Positions 54,618 to 63,764 are shown, counted from the first letter of the stretch. The stretch is DNA of 64,000 bases from Ectobacillus sp042610425 (GCF_042610425.1 NZ_JBGJZM010000004.1:1-64000); one strand, 5' to 3'. The notes: generated by a model not told the origin, from the sequence alone. A program made the numbers and translations.

Positions 54618-55475
54618 ATGGATAAAGTGAAGGTAGCGCTGCCATCTGTTTCTTCAGTAGGTGGTTCGAAAATAAAACGGTCTATAAGTATTACCTTTAA
54701 TAAAGCTTCTTTAACGATTGGAAGAGGATTAATTGTTCCCATTGTGATTATTTTCATTTGGCAGTTGGCGGGATCTTTGCTTCACATTTCCAATACAATC
54801 TTGCCAACTCCTTTAGATATTTTATCTTCGTTTCAGGAATTAATCATATCAGGTGAATTACTTGTACATTTAAAATTTAGTGGGATGCGTGCGTTAGGGG
54901 GATTTTTACTAGGAGCAAGTTTAGGTCTTTTATTTGGGACAATAAACGGGATTTCTAATAAAACAGAGCAATATGTTGATCCATCTTTACAAATGCTACG
55001 AACTGTTCCTCATCTGGCATTAGCACCGCTCTTTATCCTATGGTTTGGATTAGGGGAAGTATCAAAAGTGTTACTCATTGCACTTGGTGCATTTTTCCCT
55101 CTATATGTAAATACACTCCTTGGAATTCGAGGAGTAGATAAGAAATTATTTGAGGTAGCACGTATTTTAGAATTTAGTAAATGGAAGCAAGTAACGAAGC
55201 TCATTTTGCCAGCAGCTTTGCCGAATTTATTACTTGGCGTACGTTTATCCCTCGGTGCTGCTTGGTTAGGATTAGTGGTTTCAGAATTAATGGGAGCAAG
55301 TGAAGGAATTGGGTATTTAATTATGGATGCCAGACAATTTAGTCGAACGGATGTTGTATTTGTTGGTATTATCCTCTTTGCCCTTGGTGGAAAATTGACT
55401 GATTCTATTGTACGAGTGCTGGAGTCAAAGTTATTAAAATGGCGTGATAGTTTTGAAGGAAAGAAGACGAATTAA
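54618..55475 (+). CDS. ssuC: aliphatic sulfonate ABC transporter, permease
   Basis: 285 residues with six membrane helices. The EAA-like coupling loop is LFEVARILEFSKWKQVTKLILPAALPNLL, and the substrate-path segments GASLGLLFGTINGIS and MLRTVPHLALAPLFILWFGLG are typical of the SsuC/TauC family. GGAGGAGAAAGCC is directly upstream of the ATG at 54618. Cotranscribed with ssuA. Confidence 0.94.
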   Translation: MDKVKVALPSVSSVGGSKIKRSISITFNKASLTIGRGLIVPIVIIFIWQLAGSLLHISNTILPTPLDILSSFQELIISGELLVHLKFSGMRALGGFLLGASLGLLFGTINGISNKTEQYVDPSLQMLRTVPHLALAPLFILWFGLGEVSKVLLIALGAFFPLYVNTLLGIRGVDKKLFEVARILEFSKWKQVTKLILPAALPNLLLGVRLSLGAAWLGLVVSELMGASEGIGYLIMDARQFSRTDVVFVGIILFALGGKLTDSIVRVLESKLLKWRDSFEGKKTN

Positions 55476-55546
55476 ATTCTAATAGTATAGAAATATAAAA
55501 ATAACTAAAACGATTGTTAAATACAAATTAAAGGGGCGATATATAG

Positions 55547-56671
55547 ATGGAAGTTTTATGGTTTATCCCAACTCATGGGGACGGTCATTATCTAGGTTCT
55601 ACAAAGGGAGCACGTATAGCTGATTTTTCTTATTTTAAACAAATCGCGCAAGCTGCGGATCGACTTGGCTATACAGGGGTTTTAATCCCGACAGGACGAT
55701 CATGTGAAGATCCATGGACGTTAGCCTCCTCCTTAGCTGCGGTAACCGATCGATTAAAGTTTTTGATTGCTGTTCGTCCTGGTATTATGTCACCGGCCGT
55801 GGCAGCACGGATGGCTTCCACGGTAGATCGTATTTCAGATGGGCGCCTTTTAATCAATGTTGTTGCGGGCGGAGATCCTGTTGAATTAGCAGGTGATGGC
55901 CTATTCCTCTCGCATGATGAAAGGTATGAAATTACAGACGAATTTTTAAGCATATGGCGCCAGTTATTGGCAGGGGAGAATGTGGATTATTCGGGTAAGC
56001 ATTTGCGGATTGAAGGAGGAAAGCAACTGTTTCCACCTGTTCAGCAGCCGCATCCACCGATTTATTTCGGAGGTTCCTCTCCGGCAGGGCAGGCCGTTGC
56101 TGCTAAGCATTCCGATGTGTATTTAACGTGGGGTGAGCCTCCAAAGCAGGTGGAACAAAAAATAAAAGAAGTTCGTCTTTTAGCAGAGCGAGAGGGGAGA
56201 ACCGTACGATTTGGCATCCGTTTACATGTCATAGTTAGAGAAACAGAAGAGGAGGCATGGGAGGCTGCAGAGCGACTTATTCGTTATGTTGATGCCGATG
56301 TAATTGAATCGGCGCAGCGTACTCTTGCTCGTCAAGATTCCGTTGGACAACGACGAATGATGCAGCTCCATAAAGGAGGAAGAGAAGAATTAGAAATTAG
56401 TCCGAACCTTTGGGCAGGGGTGGGGCTTGTAAGAGGAGGTGCAGGAACGGCTCTTGTAGGTAATCCATATCAAGTAGCAGAACGAATAAAGGAATATCAG
56501 GATTTAGGAATCGATACCTTTGTTTTATCTGGTTATCCGCACCTAGAAGAAGCATATCGATTTGCTGAACTCGTATTCCCGCTTTTGCCGCTACAAAATA
56601 AGAAAATAGCCCCTCACAATCAGCCGATTGGAGAAATCATCGCTAATCAATATATCCCTCAAATAAAATAG
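55547..56671 (+). CDS. ssuD: FMNH2-dependent alkanesulfonate monooxygenase
   Basis: 374 residues. Luciferase-like TIM barrel; releases sulfite from alkanesulfonates using reduced flavin and O2. WFIPTHGDGHYLGSTKGAR at the N-terminus, FLIAVRPGIMSPAVAARMAST, INVVAGGDPVELAGDG and the C-terminal GTALVGNPYQVAERIKEYQDLGIDTFVLSGYPHLEEAYRF are SsuD signatures. AAGGGGCGA lies before the ATG. No flavin reductase gene is adjacent in the window. Confidence 0.94.
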   Translation: MEVLWFIPTHGDGHYLGSTKGARIADFSYFKQIAQAADRLGYTGVLIPTGRSCEDPWTLASSLAAVTDRLKFLIAVRPGIMSPAVAARMASTVDRISDGRLLINVVAGGDPVELAGDGLFLSHDERYEITDEFLSIWRQLLAGENVDYSGKHLRIEGGKQLFPPVQQPHPPIYFGGSSPAGQAVAAKHSDVYLTWGEPPKQVEQKIKEVRLLAEREGRTVRFGIRLHVIVRETEEEAWEAAERLIRYVDADVIESAQRTLARQDSVGQRRMMQLHKGGREELEISPNLWAGVGLVRGGAGTALVGNPYQVAERIKEYQDLGIDTFVLSGYPHLEEAYRFAELVFPLLPLQNKKIAPHNQPIGEIIANQYIPQIK

Positions 56672-56711
56672 ATAACTAGTAGTAATAGGAGATGCAAAGG
56701 GATAGAAAAGA

Positions 56712-56747
56712 AGAATCTTACGTAACGCATTCGTAAGATTCTTTTTC
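56712..56747 (+). terminator. terminator of the ssu operon
   Basis: AGAATCTTACG (56712-56722) pairs with CGTAAGATTCT (56732-56742), followed by TTTT. Confidence 0.85.
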
Positions 56748-56861
56748 GTCGTTATTTGTATAACTGATAGTAATATGGTAATCTGCTAGTTGGAGATCTT
56801 ACCTAAAATCCTTTTTATGGTAAGTGCTTTAGTTATGGCTTTTTAATGAGGAGAATATTAC

Positions 56862-57743
56862 ATGTTTGCAATCTATTTAACATATGTTGCGTTAGGACTT
56901 TCCCTTTCCCTTCCTGCAGGTGCTATGACGGTTGAGATGACGAAGCAAGGATTGAAAAATGGTTTTTTTCATGGATGGTTCGTCGGTATAGGCGGGATGA
57001 CAATTGATTTGTGCATGATTTTACTCATCTATTTTGGGTTTTCGTCCATTTTAATGTTTCCGGTCGTAAAGCTGATGATGTGGTGTATTGGCTTCTTTTT
57101 TCTTCTATACATAGGGTATGATAGCATACGAAATGCAGATCATGATTTGTCTTATGGTAACAAAAAGACAAATCGCTCTCTATTTANAAAACAAGGATTG
57201 AAAAATGGTTTTTTTCATGGATGGTTCGTCGGTATAGGCGGGATGACAATTGATTTGTGCATGATTTTACTCATCTATTTTGGGTTTTCGTCCATTTTAA
57301 TGTTTCCGGTCGTAAAGCTGATGATGTGGTGTATTGGCTTCTTTTTTCTTCTATACATAGGGTATGATAGCATACGAAATGCAGATCATGATTTGTCTTA
57401 TGGTAACAAAAAGACAAATCGCTCTCTATTTAAATCTTATATAAGCGGGTTTATGATTGCCGTTTCTCCGGCAAATCTTGTGTTTTGGTTAGGAATTTTC
57501 GGAACGGTACTTGCCGCTTCTCTTACTCATGTGAATAGCATTACCTTTTTCTTAGTGGCTTCTGGTATTTTAACGGGAATTCTGATTCACGATATTGGGT
57601 TATTGTCGATCGTGCAAGTTACAAGGAACTTCATTAATACAACGTTTATAAAATGGAGCTCTATTATTGCGGGATTGATTCTATGGGGATTTTCTATTTA
57701 TTTTGGTTATGAGTTTATTCGGGAGCTTGGGAAGTTGATGTAG
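56862..57743 (+). CDS. LysE-type exporter, in the assembly interrupted by a duplicated segment
   Basis: 293 codons as given, including one undetermined residue, but a LysE/RhtB exporter is ~210 residues. The segment from 56946 to 57186 (241 bases) recurs exactly at 57192-57432, separated by an N and four As, so removal of one copy and the N leaves a normal 211-residue protein with six helices (for example GLSLSLPAGAMTVEMTKQGLKNG, MIAVSPANLVFWLGIFGTV, LSIVQVTRNFINTT). The duplication is very probably an assembly artefact at a contig join. Probable amino-acid or small-molecule efflux. Start ATG with GAGGAG before it. Confidence 0.75.
   Translation: MFAIYLTYVALGLSLSLPAGAMTVEMTKQGLKNGFFHGWFVGIGGMTIDLCMILLIYFGFSSILMFPVVKLMMWCIGFFFLLYIGYDSIRNADHDLSYGNKKTNRSLFXKQGLKNGFFHGWFVGIGGMTIDLCMILLIYFGFSSILMFPVVKLMMWCIGFFFLLYIGYDSIRNADHDLSYGNKKTNRSLFKSYISGFMIAVSPANLVFWLGIFGTVLAASLTHVNSITFFLVASGILTGILIHDIGLLSIVQVTRNFINTTFIKWSSIIAGLILWGFSIYFGYEFIRELGKLM
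56946..57432 (+). repeat. exact 241-base tandem duplication with an N at the junction
   Basis: Positions 56946-57186 and 57192-57432 are identical with a period of 246 bases, and the only N in the window (57187) is at the joint. This pattern is expected when two overlapping contig ends are joined with a placeholder base. Confidence 0.9.
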
Positions 57744-57757
57744 TTTATCAGATTTAG

Positions 57758-57800
57758 TAAAAAATAGCCCTGCACAAATTGTGTGAAGGGCTATTTTTGT
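57758..57800 (+). terminator. terminator of the LysE-type gene
   Basis: AAAAATAGCCC pairs with GGGCTATTTTT, with an inner complementary TGCACA/TGTGTG part. Confidence 0.85.
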
Positions 57801-57915
57801 ATACTCTTCTGTATATATTTGATTTATTTACCAAAAATTCATATTTTATTAATATTTTTTGGAAAAGGGAAGCGTATACTGATTCTTGTGTTTACACAGT
57901 AGAGGTGGGATAAAC

Positions 57916-58491
57916 GTGAAACATCGCAGGATTATAGTAGGTAGCTTGGCAATTACGATAGGAGTTTGCTTACTTTTATCTATTCCCTATTTTTTTCTGC
58001 AATCGCAGTTCAATACAACGAAATTATTGCAGGAATATAATCAACAGGCTTCTTTGCAATCAAAAAACGATAAGCAAGGCGAAGGTACTGCAAAAGGAAC
58101 CAATCAAGTTGAAGCAACTGGGAAATTGCTTATTCCAAGTATAGCCTTGGAAACACCAATTGTTGAAGGTACGGAGCAGGATCTTTTAATCAAAGGAGCA
58201 GGTCATCTGTCTACGAGTGTTATGCCGGGGATAAATGGGACCAGTGTAATAGCGGCGCATAATGTTACTTTCTTTCATAATTTAGGTCAAGTGAAATTAA
58301 ATGATAGAATTCAAGTTCAAGAGAAGTCTGGAACACATACGTTTGTAGTGTATGCAACAAAAATTGTAAAGACAGGTGACCCAATCTATAATACAGAAAC
58401 GCCTAGTCTAGTATTAGAAACCTGTTATCCCTTTAATGCAATGAATTTAACACCATATCGTTATCTTGTATTTGGTAGTTTATCAAGTTAA
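57916..58491 (+). CDS. srtD: class D sortase
   Basis: 191 residues. N-terminal membrane anchor (IIVGSLAITIGVCLLLSIPYFF), then the sortase barrel with catalytic His115 in VIAAHNVTF, Cys170 in LVLETCYP and Arg182 in LTPYRYLVFG. Comparable to B. subtilis YhcS, which recognises LPDTA/LPDTS-type motifs. GTG 57916 is chosen with GAGGTGGGA about 6 bases upstream. It lies 108 bases before a secreted phosphoesterase with a sortase-like tail and 13 kb from the LPDTA phosphatase; both are likely substrates. Confidence 0.88.
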   Translation: MKHRRIIVGSLAITIGVCLLLSIPYFFLQSQFNTTKLLQEYNQQASLQSKNDKQGEGTAKGTNQVEATGKLLIPSIALETPIVEGTEQDLLIKGAGHLSTSVMPGINGTSVIAAHNVTFFHNLGQVKLNDRIQVQEKSGTHTFVVYATKIVKTGDPIYNTETPSLVLETCYPFNAMNLTPYRYLVFGSLSS

Positions 58492-58529
58492 TTAATTATT
58501 TAGGAAAAATTAACATTTAAGAAACGTGA

Positions 58530-58558
58530 TTTACATAAAGAATTTATATATTTATAAT
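58530..58558 (+). promoter_or_regulatory. sigma-A promoter of the phosphoesterase gene
   Basis: TTTACA (58530-58535), 17-base spacer, TATAAT (58553-58558). A TTAACA 20 bases upstream of the -35 box (58510) could be half of a PhoP repeat. Confidence 0.6.
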
Positions 58559-58599
58559 GTTTCAAATTTTCATATTCCAATAAAAGGTGGAGAAATGAA

Positions 58600-60723
58600 T
58601 TGAAGAAGCTTATGTGGGTTGCTTCTGGATTACTTGCTTTAAGTTCTGTTTTAGCTACACCGACTGCTTTTGCTCAGAAGGATACGAGCAGTACTACAAC
58701 GCCAATTAAACACGTAGTTGTCATCTTTAGCGAAAATATTTCGTTTGATCACTATTTTGGTACGTATCCAAATGCAGCAAATCTACCGGGGGAAACACAA
58801 TTTACAGCTAAGCCGAACACGCCAAATGTAAATGGACTACAAAAAAACGCATTAAATGGGAACCTTGATTTATTAACGCAGAATCCAAATGCAGCACAAC
58901 CGAAACGGCTTGCACCTTCCCAGGCTATGACAGCTGACATGAATCATGAATACAAAGCTGAGCAAGAGGCAGTTAATGGCGGAAAAATGGATAAATTTGT
59001 TGAATCTACTTCCGGTGGAAGTGATAAAACATTAGTAATGAATTATTATGATGGGAATACAGTTACAGGATTATGGAACTATGCACAAAATTTTGCCATG
59101 AGCGATAATTCTTTCGGTACAGTCTATGGTCCATCTACGCCAGGTGCTTTAAACCTTATTTCTGGGCAGACCCATGGTGCAACAGGATATAAAGCTGGAC
59201 AAGCTGTTGGCGACATTGCAGGGAATGTAGCAAATAGTACAGTAATTGGAGATCCAGATCCTTACTTTGATAAAGCATCAAATCCAAAACGCGCACAAAC
59301 TGCGATGAACGGTAAAAACGTAGGTAATCTTTTAAATGATAAAGGTGTAACATGGGGCTGGTTCCAAGGTGGATTCCGTGATACATCAGCTACACACACA
59401 AATATTGGCGGCGGCTCATCTACCGATTACAATCCACACCATCAGCCATTTCAATATTATGAATCTACGTCTAACAAAGATCACTTGGCTCCTTCTTCCG
59501 TTCAAGCAATTGGTCATCAAGGAGATCAAGCTAACCATCAGTATGATTTAACAGATTTCTGGGATGCTGTAAGTGCACACAATATGCCTGCGGTTAGCTA
59601 CTTAAAGGCTGCAAACTATCAAGATGGACATGCAGGTTATTCTGATCCACTCGATGAACAAACTTTTATAACGAATACAATTAATCATTTAGAAAATACA
59701 CCTGAATGGAAAGACACTGCCGTTATTATTTCTTATGATGATTCCGATGGCTGGTATGATCATGTGTATCATGCTCCTGTTAATGGATCTAATGATCCTA
59801 ACAATGATGCATTATTTGGAAATGGAAATGCTGGAACACCATCTCTAGGAAATTACCTTGATCGCGCTGGATACGGTCCTCGTCTTCCATTGCTTGTTGT
59901 TTCGCCTTATGCAAAGCAAAACTATGTCGATCATACGTTAACAGATCAAACTTCAATTTTAAAATTTATTGAAGACAACTGGAATTTAGGAAGAATTGGA
60001 GATAATTCTTTCGATGCGATTGCTGGTTCTATCAATAATATGTTTGATTTTTCAAAACCATCTGCACCTAAATTGTACTTGAATACAAAAACTGGACAAC
60101 CACTTCCTTCTAGCGGTTCTGGCTTATTTCAAAATCTAACATCATTTTTAGCATCGAAGGATGGAGGGGTATTTGGACCAATCAATGATGGTACAAGTAC
60201 AGCTACCGTAACGATTCCTGCAAATGCATTTACAAATGATACACAAGTGAATATTACGCATGCATCTGCAAGTTCATTAGGAAACCTAATTCCAAATGAT
60301 AAAACATTTGCTGTTGCTTTTGGCGTGAATTTTCCAAGTGATGTAACGCCTGCTGAGCCTATTAAATTAACAATTACAGATCCTTCTATTCATGCGAATA
60401 GTGAAATGTATAAGGTTCAAGGTGGGAATCTGGTTAAAGTAGATGCCACTGTACATGAAGGACAAGCTGAGCTTTCCTTTACCACTGATCCAGATTTTGT
60501 AGTATTAAATCCAAAGGCAGCATCAACGGAATCAGCACAATCAACCCAGTCAACCCAGTCAACCCAGTCAACACCAACTGTTCCGAAATCTACAGGACAA
60601 GTAGTTGTAGGAGGAACTTCTCCAGTAACAGGAATTTCCTTTGTTACTACTTTACTAGGAGCACTAGCTTCTTTAGTAATAGGTTCTTCTCTCGTTCGTT
60701 CGTCATTACGGAAATCAAAATAA
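58600..60723 (+). CDS. secreted phosphoesterase (phospholipase C / acid phosphatase family) with C-terminal anchor
   Basis: 707 residues. Signal peptide ending in AFA-Q (~26). Residues ~32-490 match PF04185: HVVVIFSENISFDHYFGTYPNA, DDSDGWYDHVYHA and PLLVVSPYAKQNYVDHTLTDQTSILKFIEDNW. A beta-rich region follows, then a 9-base tandem repeat encoding STQ repeats (~60535-60575), the motif SPVTG, a hydrophobic helix and the basic tail RKSK, an arrangement like a sortase signal although not a canonical LPxTG. TTG 58600 with AAAGGTGGAG upstream. It likely hydrolyses phosphate esters on the cell surface. Confidence 0.86.
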   Translation: MKKLMWVASGLLALSSVLATPTAFAQKDTSSTTTPIKHVVVIFSENISFDHYFGTYPNAANLPGETQFTAKPNTPNVNGLQKNALNGNLDLLTQNPNAAQPKRLAPSQAMTADMNHEYKAEQEAVNGGKMDKFVESTSGGSDKTLVMNYYDGNTVTGLWNYAQNFAMSDNSFGTVYGPSTPGALNLISGQTHGATGYKAGQAVGDIAGNVANSTVIGDPDPYFDKASNPKRAQTAMNGKNVGNLLNDKGVTWGWFQGGFRDTSATHTNIGGGSSTDYNPHHQPFQYYESTSNKDHLAPSSVQAIGHQGDQANHQYDLTDFWDAVSAHNMPAVSYLKAANYQDGHAGYSDPLDEQTFITNTINHLENTPEWKDTAVIISYDDSDGWYDHVYHAPVNGSNDPNNDALFGNGNAGTPSLGNYLDRAGYGPRLPLLVVSPYAKQNYVDHTLTDQTSILKFIEDNWNLGRIGDNSFDAIAGSINNMFDFSKPSAPKLYLNTKTGQPLPSSGSGLFQNLTSFLASKDGGVFGPINDGTSTATVTIPANAFTNDTQVNITHASASSLGNLIPNDKTFAVAFGVNFPSDVTPAEPIKLTITDPSIHANSEMYKVQGGNLVKVDATVHEGQAELSFTTDPDFVVLNPKAASTESAQSTQSTQSTQSTPTVPKSTGQVVVGGTSPVTGISFVTTLLGALASLVIGSSLVRSSLRKSK

Positions 60724-60732
60724 ATTTAAAGT

Positions 60733-60782
60733 AAAAAAAGAAAGAGGTAATTGCAAATTGTGCAATCGCCTCTTTCTTTTTT
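60733..60782 (+). terminator. terminator of the phosphoesterase gene
   Basis: AAAGAAAGAGG-TAATTGCA pairs with TGCAATCGCCTCTTTCTTT, followed by T residues. Confidence 0.85.
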
Positions 60783-60838
60783 ATCCCCTATTATCGGGGC
60801 GTAGGATACTTACTTTAGTCTTATTCGGTGTGTTTTCC

Positions 60839-60868
60839 TTGCGAGATATAAGCATATGGTTATATAAT
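60839..60868 (+). promoter_or_regulatory. ars operon promoter with embedded operator
   Basis: TTGCGA (60839-60844), 18-base spacer, TATAAT (60863-60868). The spacer carries a near-perfect palindrome at 60846-60865 (half sites ATATAA and TTATAT around CATATG, 9 of 10 pairs), matching an ArsR-family operator that would block RNA polymerase. 47 bases before arsR. Confidence 0.65.
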
Positions 60869-60914
60869 TAAAAAAGAAGGAAGATTGAGATTACGTAGAT
60901 AAAGGAGTGATGAT

Positions 60915-61262
60915 ATGGGAGAAGTTACCTTAGATATGGATCGAACAGCTCAAGCGTTAAAGCTACTTGGAGATAAAACACGTTTAACAATCGTGGGAAT
61001 TTTAAGCAAGCGGGAATGCTGTGTTTGTGAACTACTTGAAGTGTTTGATATGAGTCAGCCATCGATTAGTCAGCACCTTCGTAAACTCAAGGATGCTGGA
61101 CTTGTGAAAGAAGAACGAAGAGGGCAATGGGTCTATTATTCCTTACATTCACAAAGCGATTTGTATCAAATCATAATAGATGTTTTAAAATATGTACCGG
61201 ATCAGACGGATAAAATTAAACAAATCGAAACGAGTAACCCAACTCTTCGTTGCGGCTGTTAG
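60915..61262 (+). CDS. arsR: ArsR-family metalloregulatory repressor
   Basis: 115 residues. Winged helix with the recognition helix in DMSQPSISQHLRKLKDAGLV and the wing ERRGQWVYYSL. Cys35, Cys36 and Cys38 in ECCVCELL correspond to the As(III) site (CVC type) of plasmid ArsR; the C-terminus ends in CGC, possibly an added ligand. Expected to dissociate from the operator at 60846-60865 when arsenite binds. AAAGGAGTGATGAT before the ATG. Confidence 0.92.
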   Translation: MGEVTLDMDRTAQALKLLGDKTRLTIVGILSKRECCVCELLEVFDMSQPSISQHLRKLKDAGLVKEERRGQWVYYSLHSQSDLYQIIIDVLKYVPDQTDKIKQIETSNPTLRCGC

Positions 61263-61319
61263 AACAAACGGGAAGTAAGTTTGTTCTATCGTACTTTTCG
61301 AAAAAGGAGATGACAGATG

Positions 61320-61679
61320 ATGACAAAAATTGAAATTTTCGATCCAGCGATGTGTTGTTCTACGGGAGTTTGTGGACCAGTCGTTGATCCAGAATTAGTC
61401 CGCATTTCTATTGCAGTTAACAATTTGAAGAAAAAAGGGATCGATATTACGCGTTATAATTTGACTAGTGAACCGGATGCTTTTGTGATGAACAAAACGA
61501 TTAGTACTTTACTGAATGAAAAGGGATCTGACGTACTACCGATTATGCTAGTAGACGGAAATGTAAGGAAAGAACAAGGCTACCCATCTAATGCTGAATT
61601 AGCCGAATTATCCGGAATGACGGAAGAGGAATTAAGCCAAAAGCCAAGAGTTCGATTAAATTTGAACGTGAATAAATAA
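61320..61679 (+). CDS. arsD: arsenic metallochaperone
   Basis: 119 residues when started at the second ATG (61320); then Cys12, Cys13 and Cys18 (MCCSTGVCG) fall exactly where E. coli ArsD has its As(III) site. The family segments DPAMCCSTGVCGPVVDPEL, FVMNKTI and LPIMLVDG are visible. It delivers As(III) to ArsA. An ATG at 61317 is possible. It follows arsR by 54 bases. Confidence 0.92.
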   Translation: MTKIEIFDPAMCCSTGVCGPVVDPELVRISIAVNNLKKKGIDITRYNLTSEPDAFVMNKTISTLLNEKGSDVLPIMLVDGNVRKEQGYPSNAELAELSGMTEEELSQKPRVRLNLNVNK

Positions 61680-61696
61680 GGGAAGGAGTGACTAGC

Positions 61697-63457
61697 ATGT
61701 TTGATATGTTTGATCCAAAATCCATTCCGTTAACTCCTTTTTTATTTTTTACAGGTAAGGGAGGAGTTGGGAAAACGTCCATTGCGTGTGCAACAGCCAT
61801 TTCCCTCGCTGATAGGGGGAAACGTGTACTTCTTGTGAGCACAGATCCTGCATCAAATTTACAAGATGTATTTGACATAGAGCTGCAAAATAGACCGACT
61901 TCAATCCCTTCTGTTCCTAATTTATTCGCAGCTAATTTGGATCCAGAGGCGGCAGCGCATGCATACAAAGAAAAAGTGGTGGGTCCGTACCGGGGCAAGC
62001 TTCCGGAATCCGTTCTTACTTCGATGGAGGAGCAGCTATCGGGAGCGTGTACGGTAGAAATCGCCGCATTTGATGAGTTTTCCGGTTTATTAACGGATCA
62101 AGAATTGCTTTCTACATTTGACCATATTCTGTTTGACACAGCACCGACCGGCCATACACTGCGGTTGTTACAGCTTCCAACGGCATGGAGTGGATTTTTA
62201 GACGAAAGCACGCATGGTGCCTCCTGCCTTGGTCCATTAGCTGGTCTAAACGAAAAGAAAACGCTATATAGTCAAAGCGTTGAAGTTCTATCCAATCCTG
62301 AAAAGACAACACTATTACTTGTAACTCGTCCGGAAGGATCCCCACTTCAAGAAGCACAGCGAGCATCTAGGGAATTGGGAGAGCTTCATATTCGTAATCA
62401 ATATCTTCTAATTAATGGGGTACTCGGCCAAGTGGTTGAAGAAGATGAAACGTCTCTTGCTTTGTACACGCGGCAAAGACGAGCGTTAGAAGAAATGCCA
62501 AGTGAGCTACATGCGTTGAAAACCTTTACTATTCCGTTGGTTCCTTTTTCTATCTCCGGTATAGAAAATATACGAAATTTATTCGTATATGACCATCAAG
62601 ATTCCATTCATGCTGCGGAAGCAGAGCCTATTTCAATCCCATCTCTACAGGCAGTAGTTGAAGATATTGCATATGCAAACCAACAGGTAATCTTCACGAT
62701 GGGGAAAGGCGGAGTTGGAAAAACGACCGTAGCGGCAGCCATTGCAATTGGACTTGCGGAAAAAGGAAAACGGGTGCACTTAACGACAACCGATCCGGCT
62801 GCCCACTTAGAATATGTGATGCACGGCGAGAGTAGCAATATTCGCATAAGCCGGATCAATCCAAAGCAGGAAGTAGAAAACTATAAGCAAGAGGTAATCG
62901 AGCAGGCAGGAGCAGGGCTTGATGAGGAAGGACTTGCTTATTTAGAAGAAGATTTACGTTCACCATGTACAGAGGAAATCGCAGTATTTCGCGCATTTGC
63001 GGATATTGTAGAGCAAGCAAAGGATGAAGTCGTGGTAATTGATACAGCGCCGACTGGACATACGCTTTTGTTGCTAGATGCAGCTCAGTCTTATCAGAAA
63101 GAGATTGAACAATCTACTGGGGAAGTGCCGGTATCTGTGCAACATTTGTTGCCAAGCCTACGTAATCCGGATGAAACAGCTGTTGTCATTGTTACATTAG
63201 CAGAAGCCACTCCTGTGTATGAGGCAACTCGCTTAAAGCAAGATTTAAAACGTGCGGGCATCCTTACGAAGTGGTGGGTCATTAATCAAAGTCTCTCTGC
63301 TACGAAAACGAAACATCCCGTTCTGCAAGGGCGTGCTTCCTCTGAGAGAAAATGGATAGAAGAAGTACAGAAACAATCGAATGGAAACTGTGCTATGATT
63401 CCTTGGCAGCAAGAAGATATAATTGGATACGCAGCATTACAAAAATTAACCTTATAA
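61697..63457 (+). CDS. arsA: arsenite efflux ATPase, two-domain
   Basis: 586 residues with two homologous ATPase halves: P-loops FTGKGGVGKTSIA (19-31) and MGKGGVGKTTVAA (~335), each followed by a DTAPTGHTL signature. Cysteines for metalloid binding are seen in LSGACTVEIA and LRSPCTEEIA, but the classic third Cys is not evident. ATG 61697 is chosen with AAGGAGTGACTAGC upstream. Couples ATP hydrolysis to arsenite efflux with the pump presumed after 63964. Confidence 0.93.
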   Translation: MFDMFDPKSIPLTPFLFFTGKGGVGKTSIACATAISLADRGKRVLLVSTDPASNLQDVFDIELQNRPTSIPSVPNLFAANLDPEAAAHAYKEKVVGPYRGKLPESVLTSMEEQLSGACTVEIAAFDEFSGLLTDQELLSTFDHILFDTAPTGHTLRLLQLPTAWSGFLDESTHGASCLGPLAGLNEKKTLYSQSVEVLSNPEKTTLLLVTRPEGSPLQEAQRASRELGELHIRNQYLLINGVLGQVVEEDETSLALYTRQRRALEEMPSELHALKTFTIPLVPFSISGIENIRNLFVYDHQDSIHAAEAEPISIPSLQAVVEDIAYANQQVIFTMGKGGVGKTTVAAAIAIGLAEKGKRVHLTTTDPAAHLEYVMHGESSNIRISRINPKQEVENYKQEVIEQAGAGLDEEGLAYLEEDLRSPCTEEIAVFRAFADIVEQAKDEVVVIDTAPTGHTLLLLDAAQSYQKEIEQSTGEVPVSVQHLLPSLRNPDETAVVIVTLAEATPVYEATRLKQDLKRAGILTKWWVINQSLSATKTKHPVLQGRASSERKWIEEVQKQSNGNCAMIPWQQEDIIGYAALQKLTL

Positions 63458-63482
63458 AATAATAAGAAAAGAGCGTGTACAA

Positions 63483-63764
63483 ATGATTATTACCGATCAA
63501 GCAAAAACATTTATTATGAATTCTATGGAAGAAGCAAAGGCAGATACACTACGTTTTACATTCGCAGGCCCCGGCTGCTGTGGTCCAAACTTTGGATTGG
63601 CACTAGAACCAGCACAAGAAGATGACATTACGGAAGTAGTGAACGGGATTCCAGTTGCAATTGATGCAAAAGTAACAGAAGCAGTCACAAATATTACATT
63701 GGATTTTGGCGAAGATGAGCAAGGCGTTGGACTTTTTATTAGCGGGGGAAATAGCTGCTGCTAA
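63483..63764 (+). CDS. HesB/IscA-like protein of the ars operon
   Basis: 93 residues, small A-type-carrier-like fold. Cys pairs in PGCCGPNFGL and the C-terminal SGGNSCC are where IscA proteins have ligands, but the spacing is not that of the canonical C-x(n)-C-G-C. Placed 25 bases after arsA in the same operon, so a metalloid-related or iron-sulfur repair role is plausible (inference). AAAAGAGCGTG before the ATG. Confidence 0.8.
   Translation: MIITDQAKTFIMNSMEEAKADTLRFTFAGPGCCGPNFGLALEPAQEDDITEVVNGIPVAIDAKVTEAVTNITLDFGEDEQGVGLFISGGNSCC

Noticed and set aside
62112..62859. Antisense frames within arsA
   Set aside because: Mirror-image frames of the two homologous ATPase halves.
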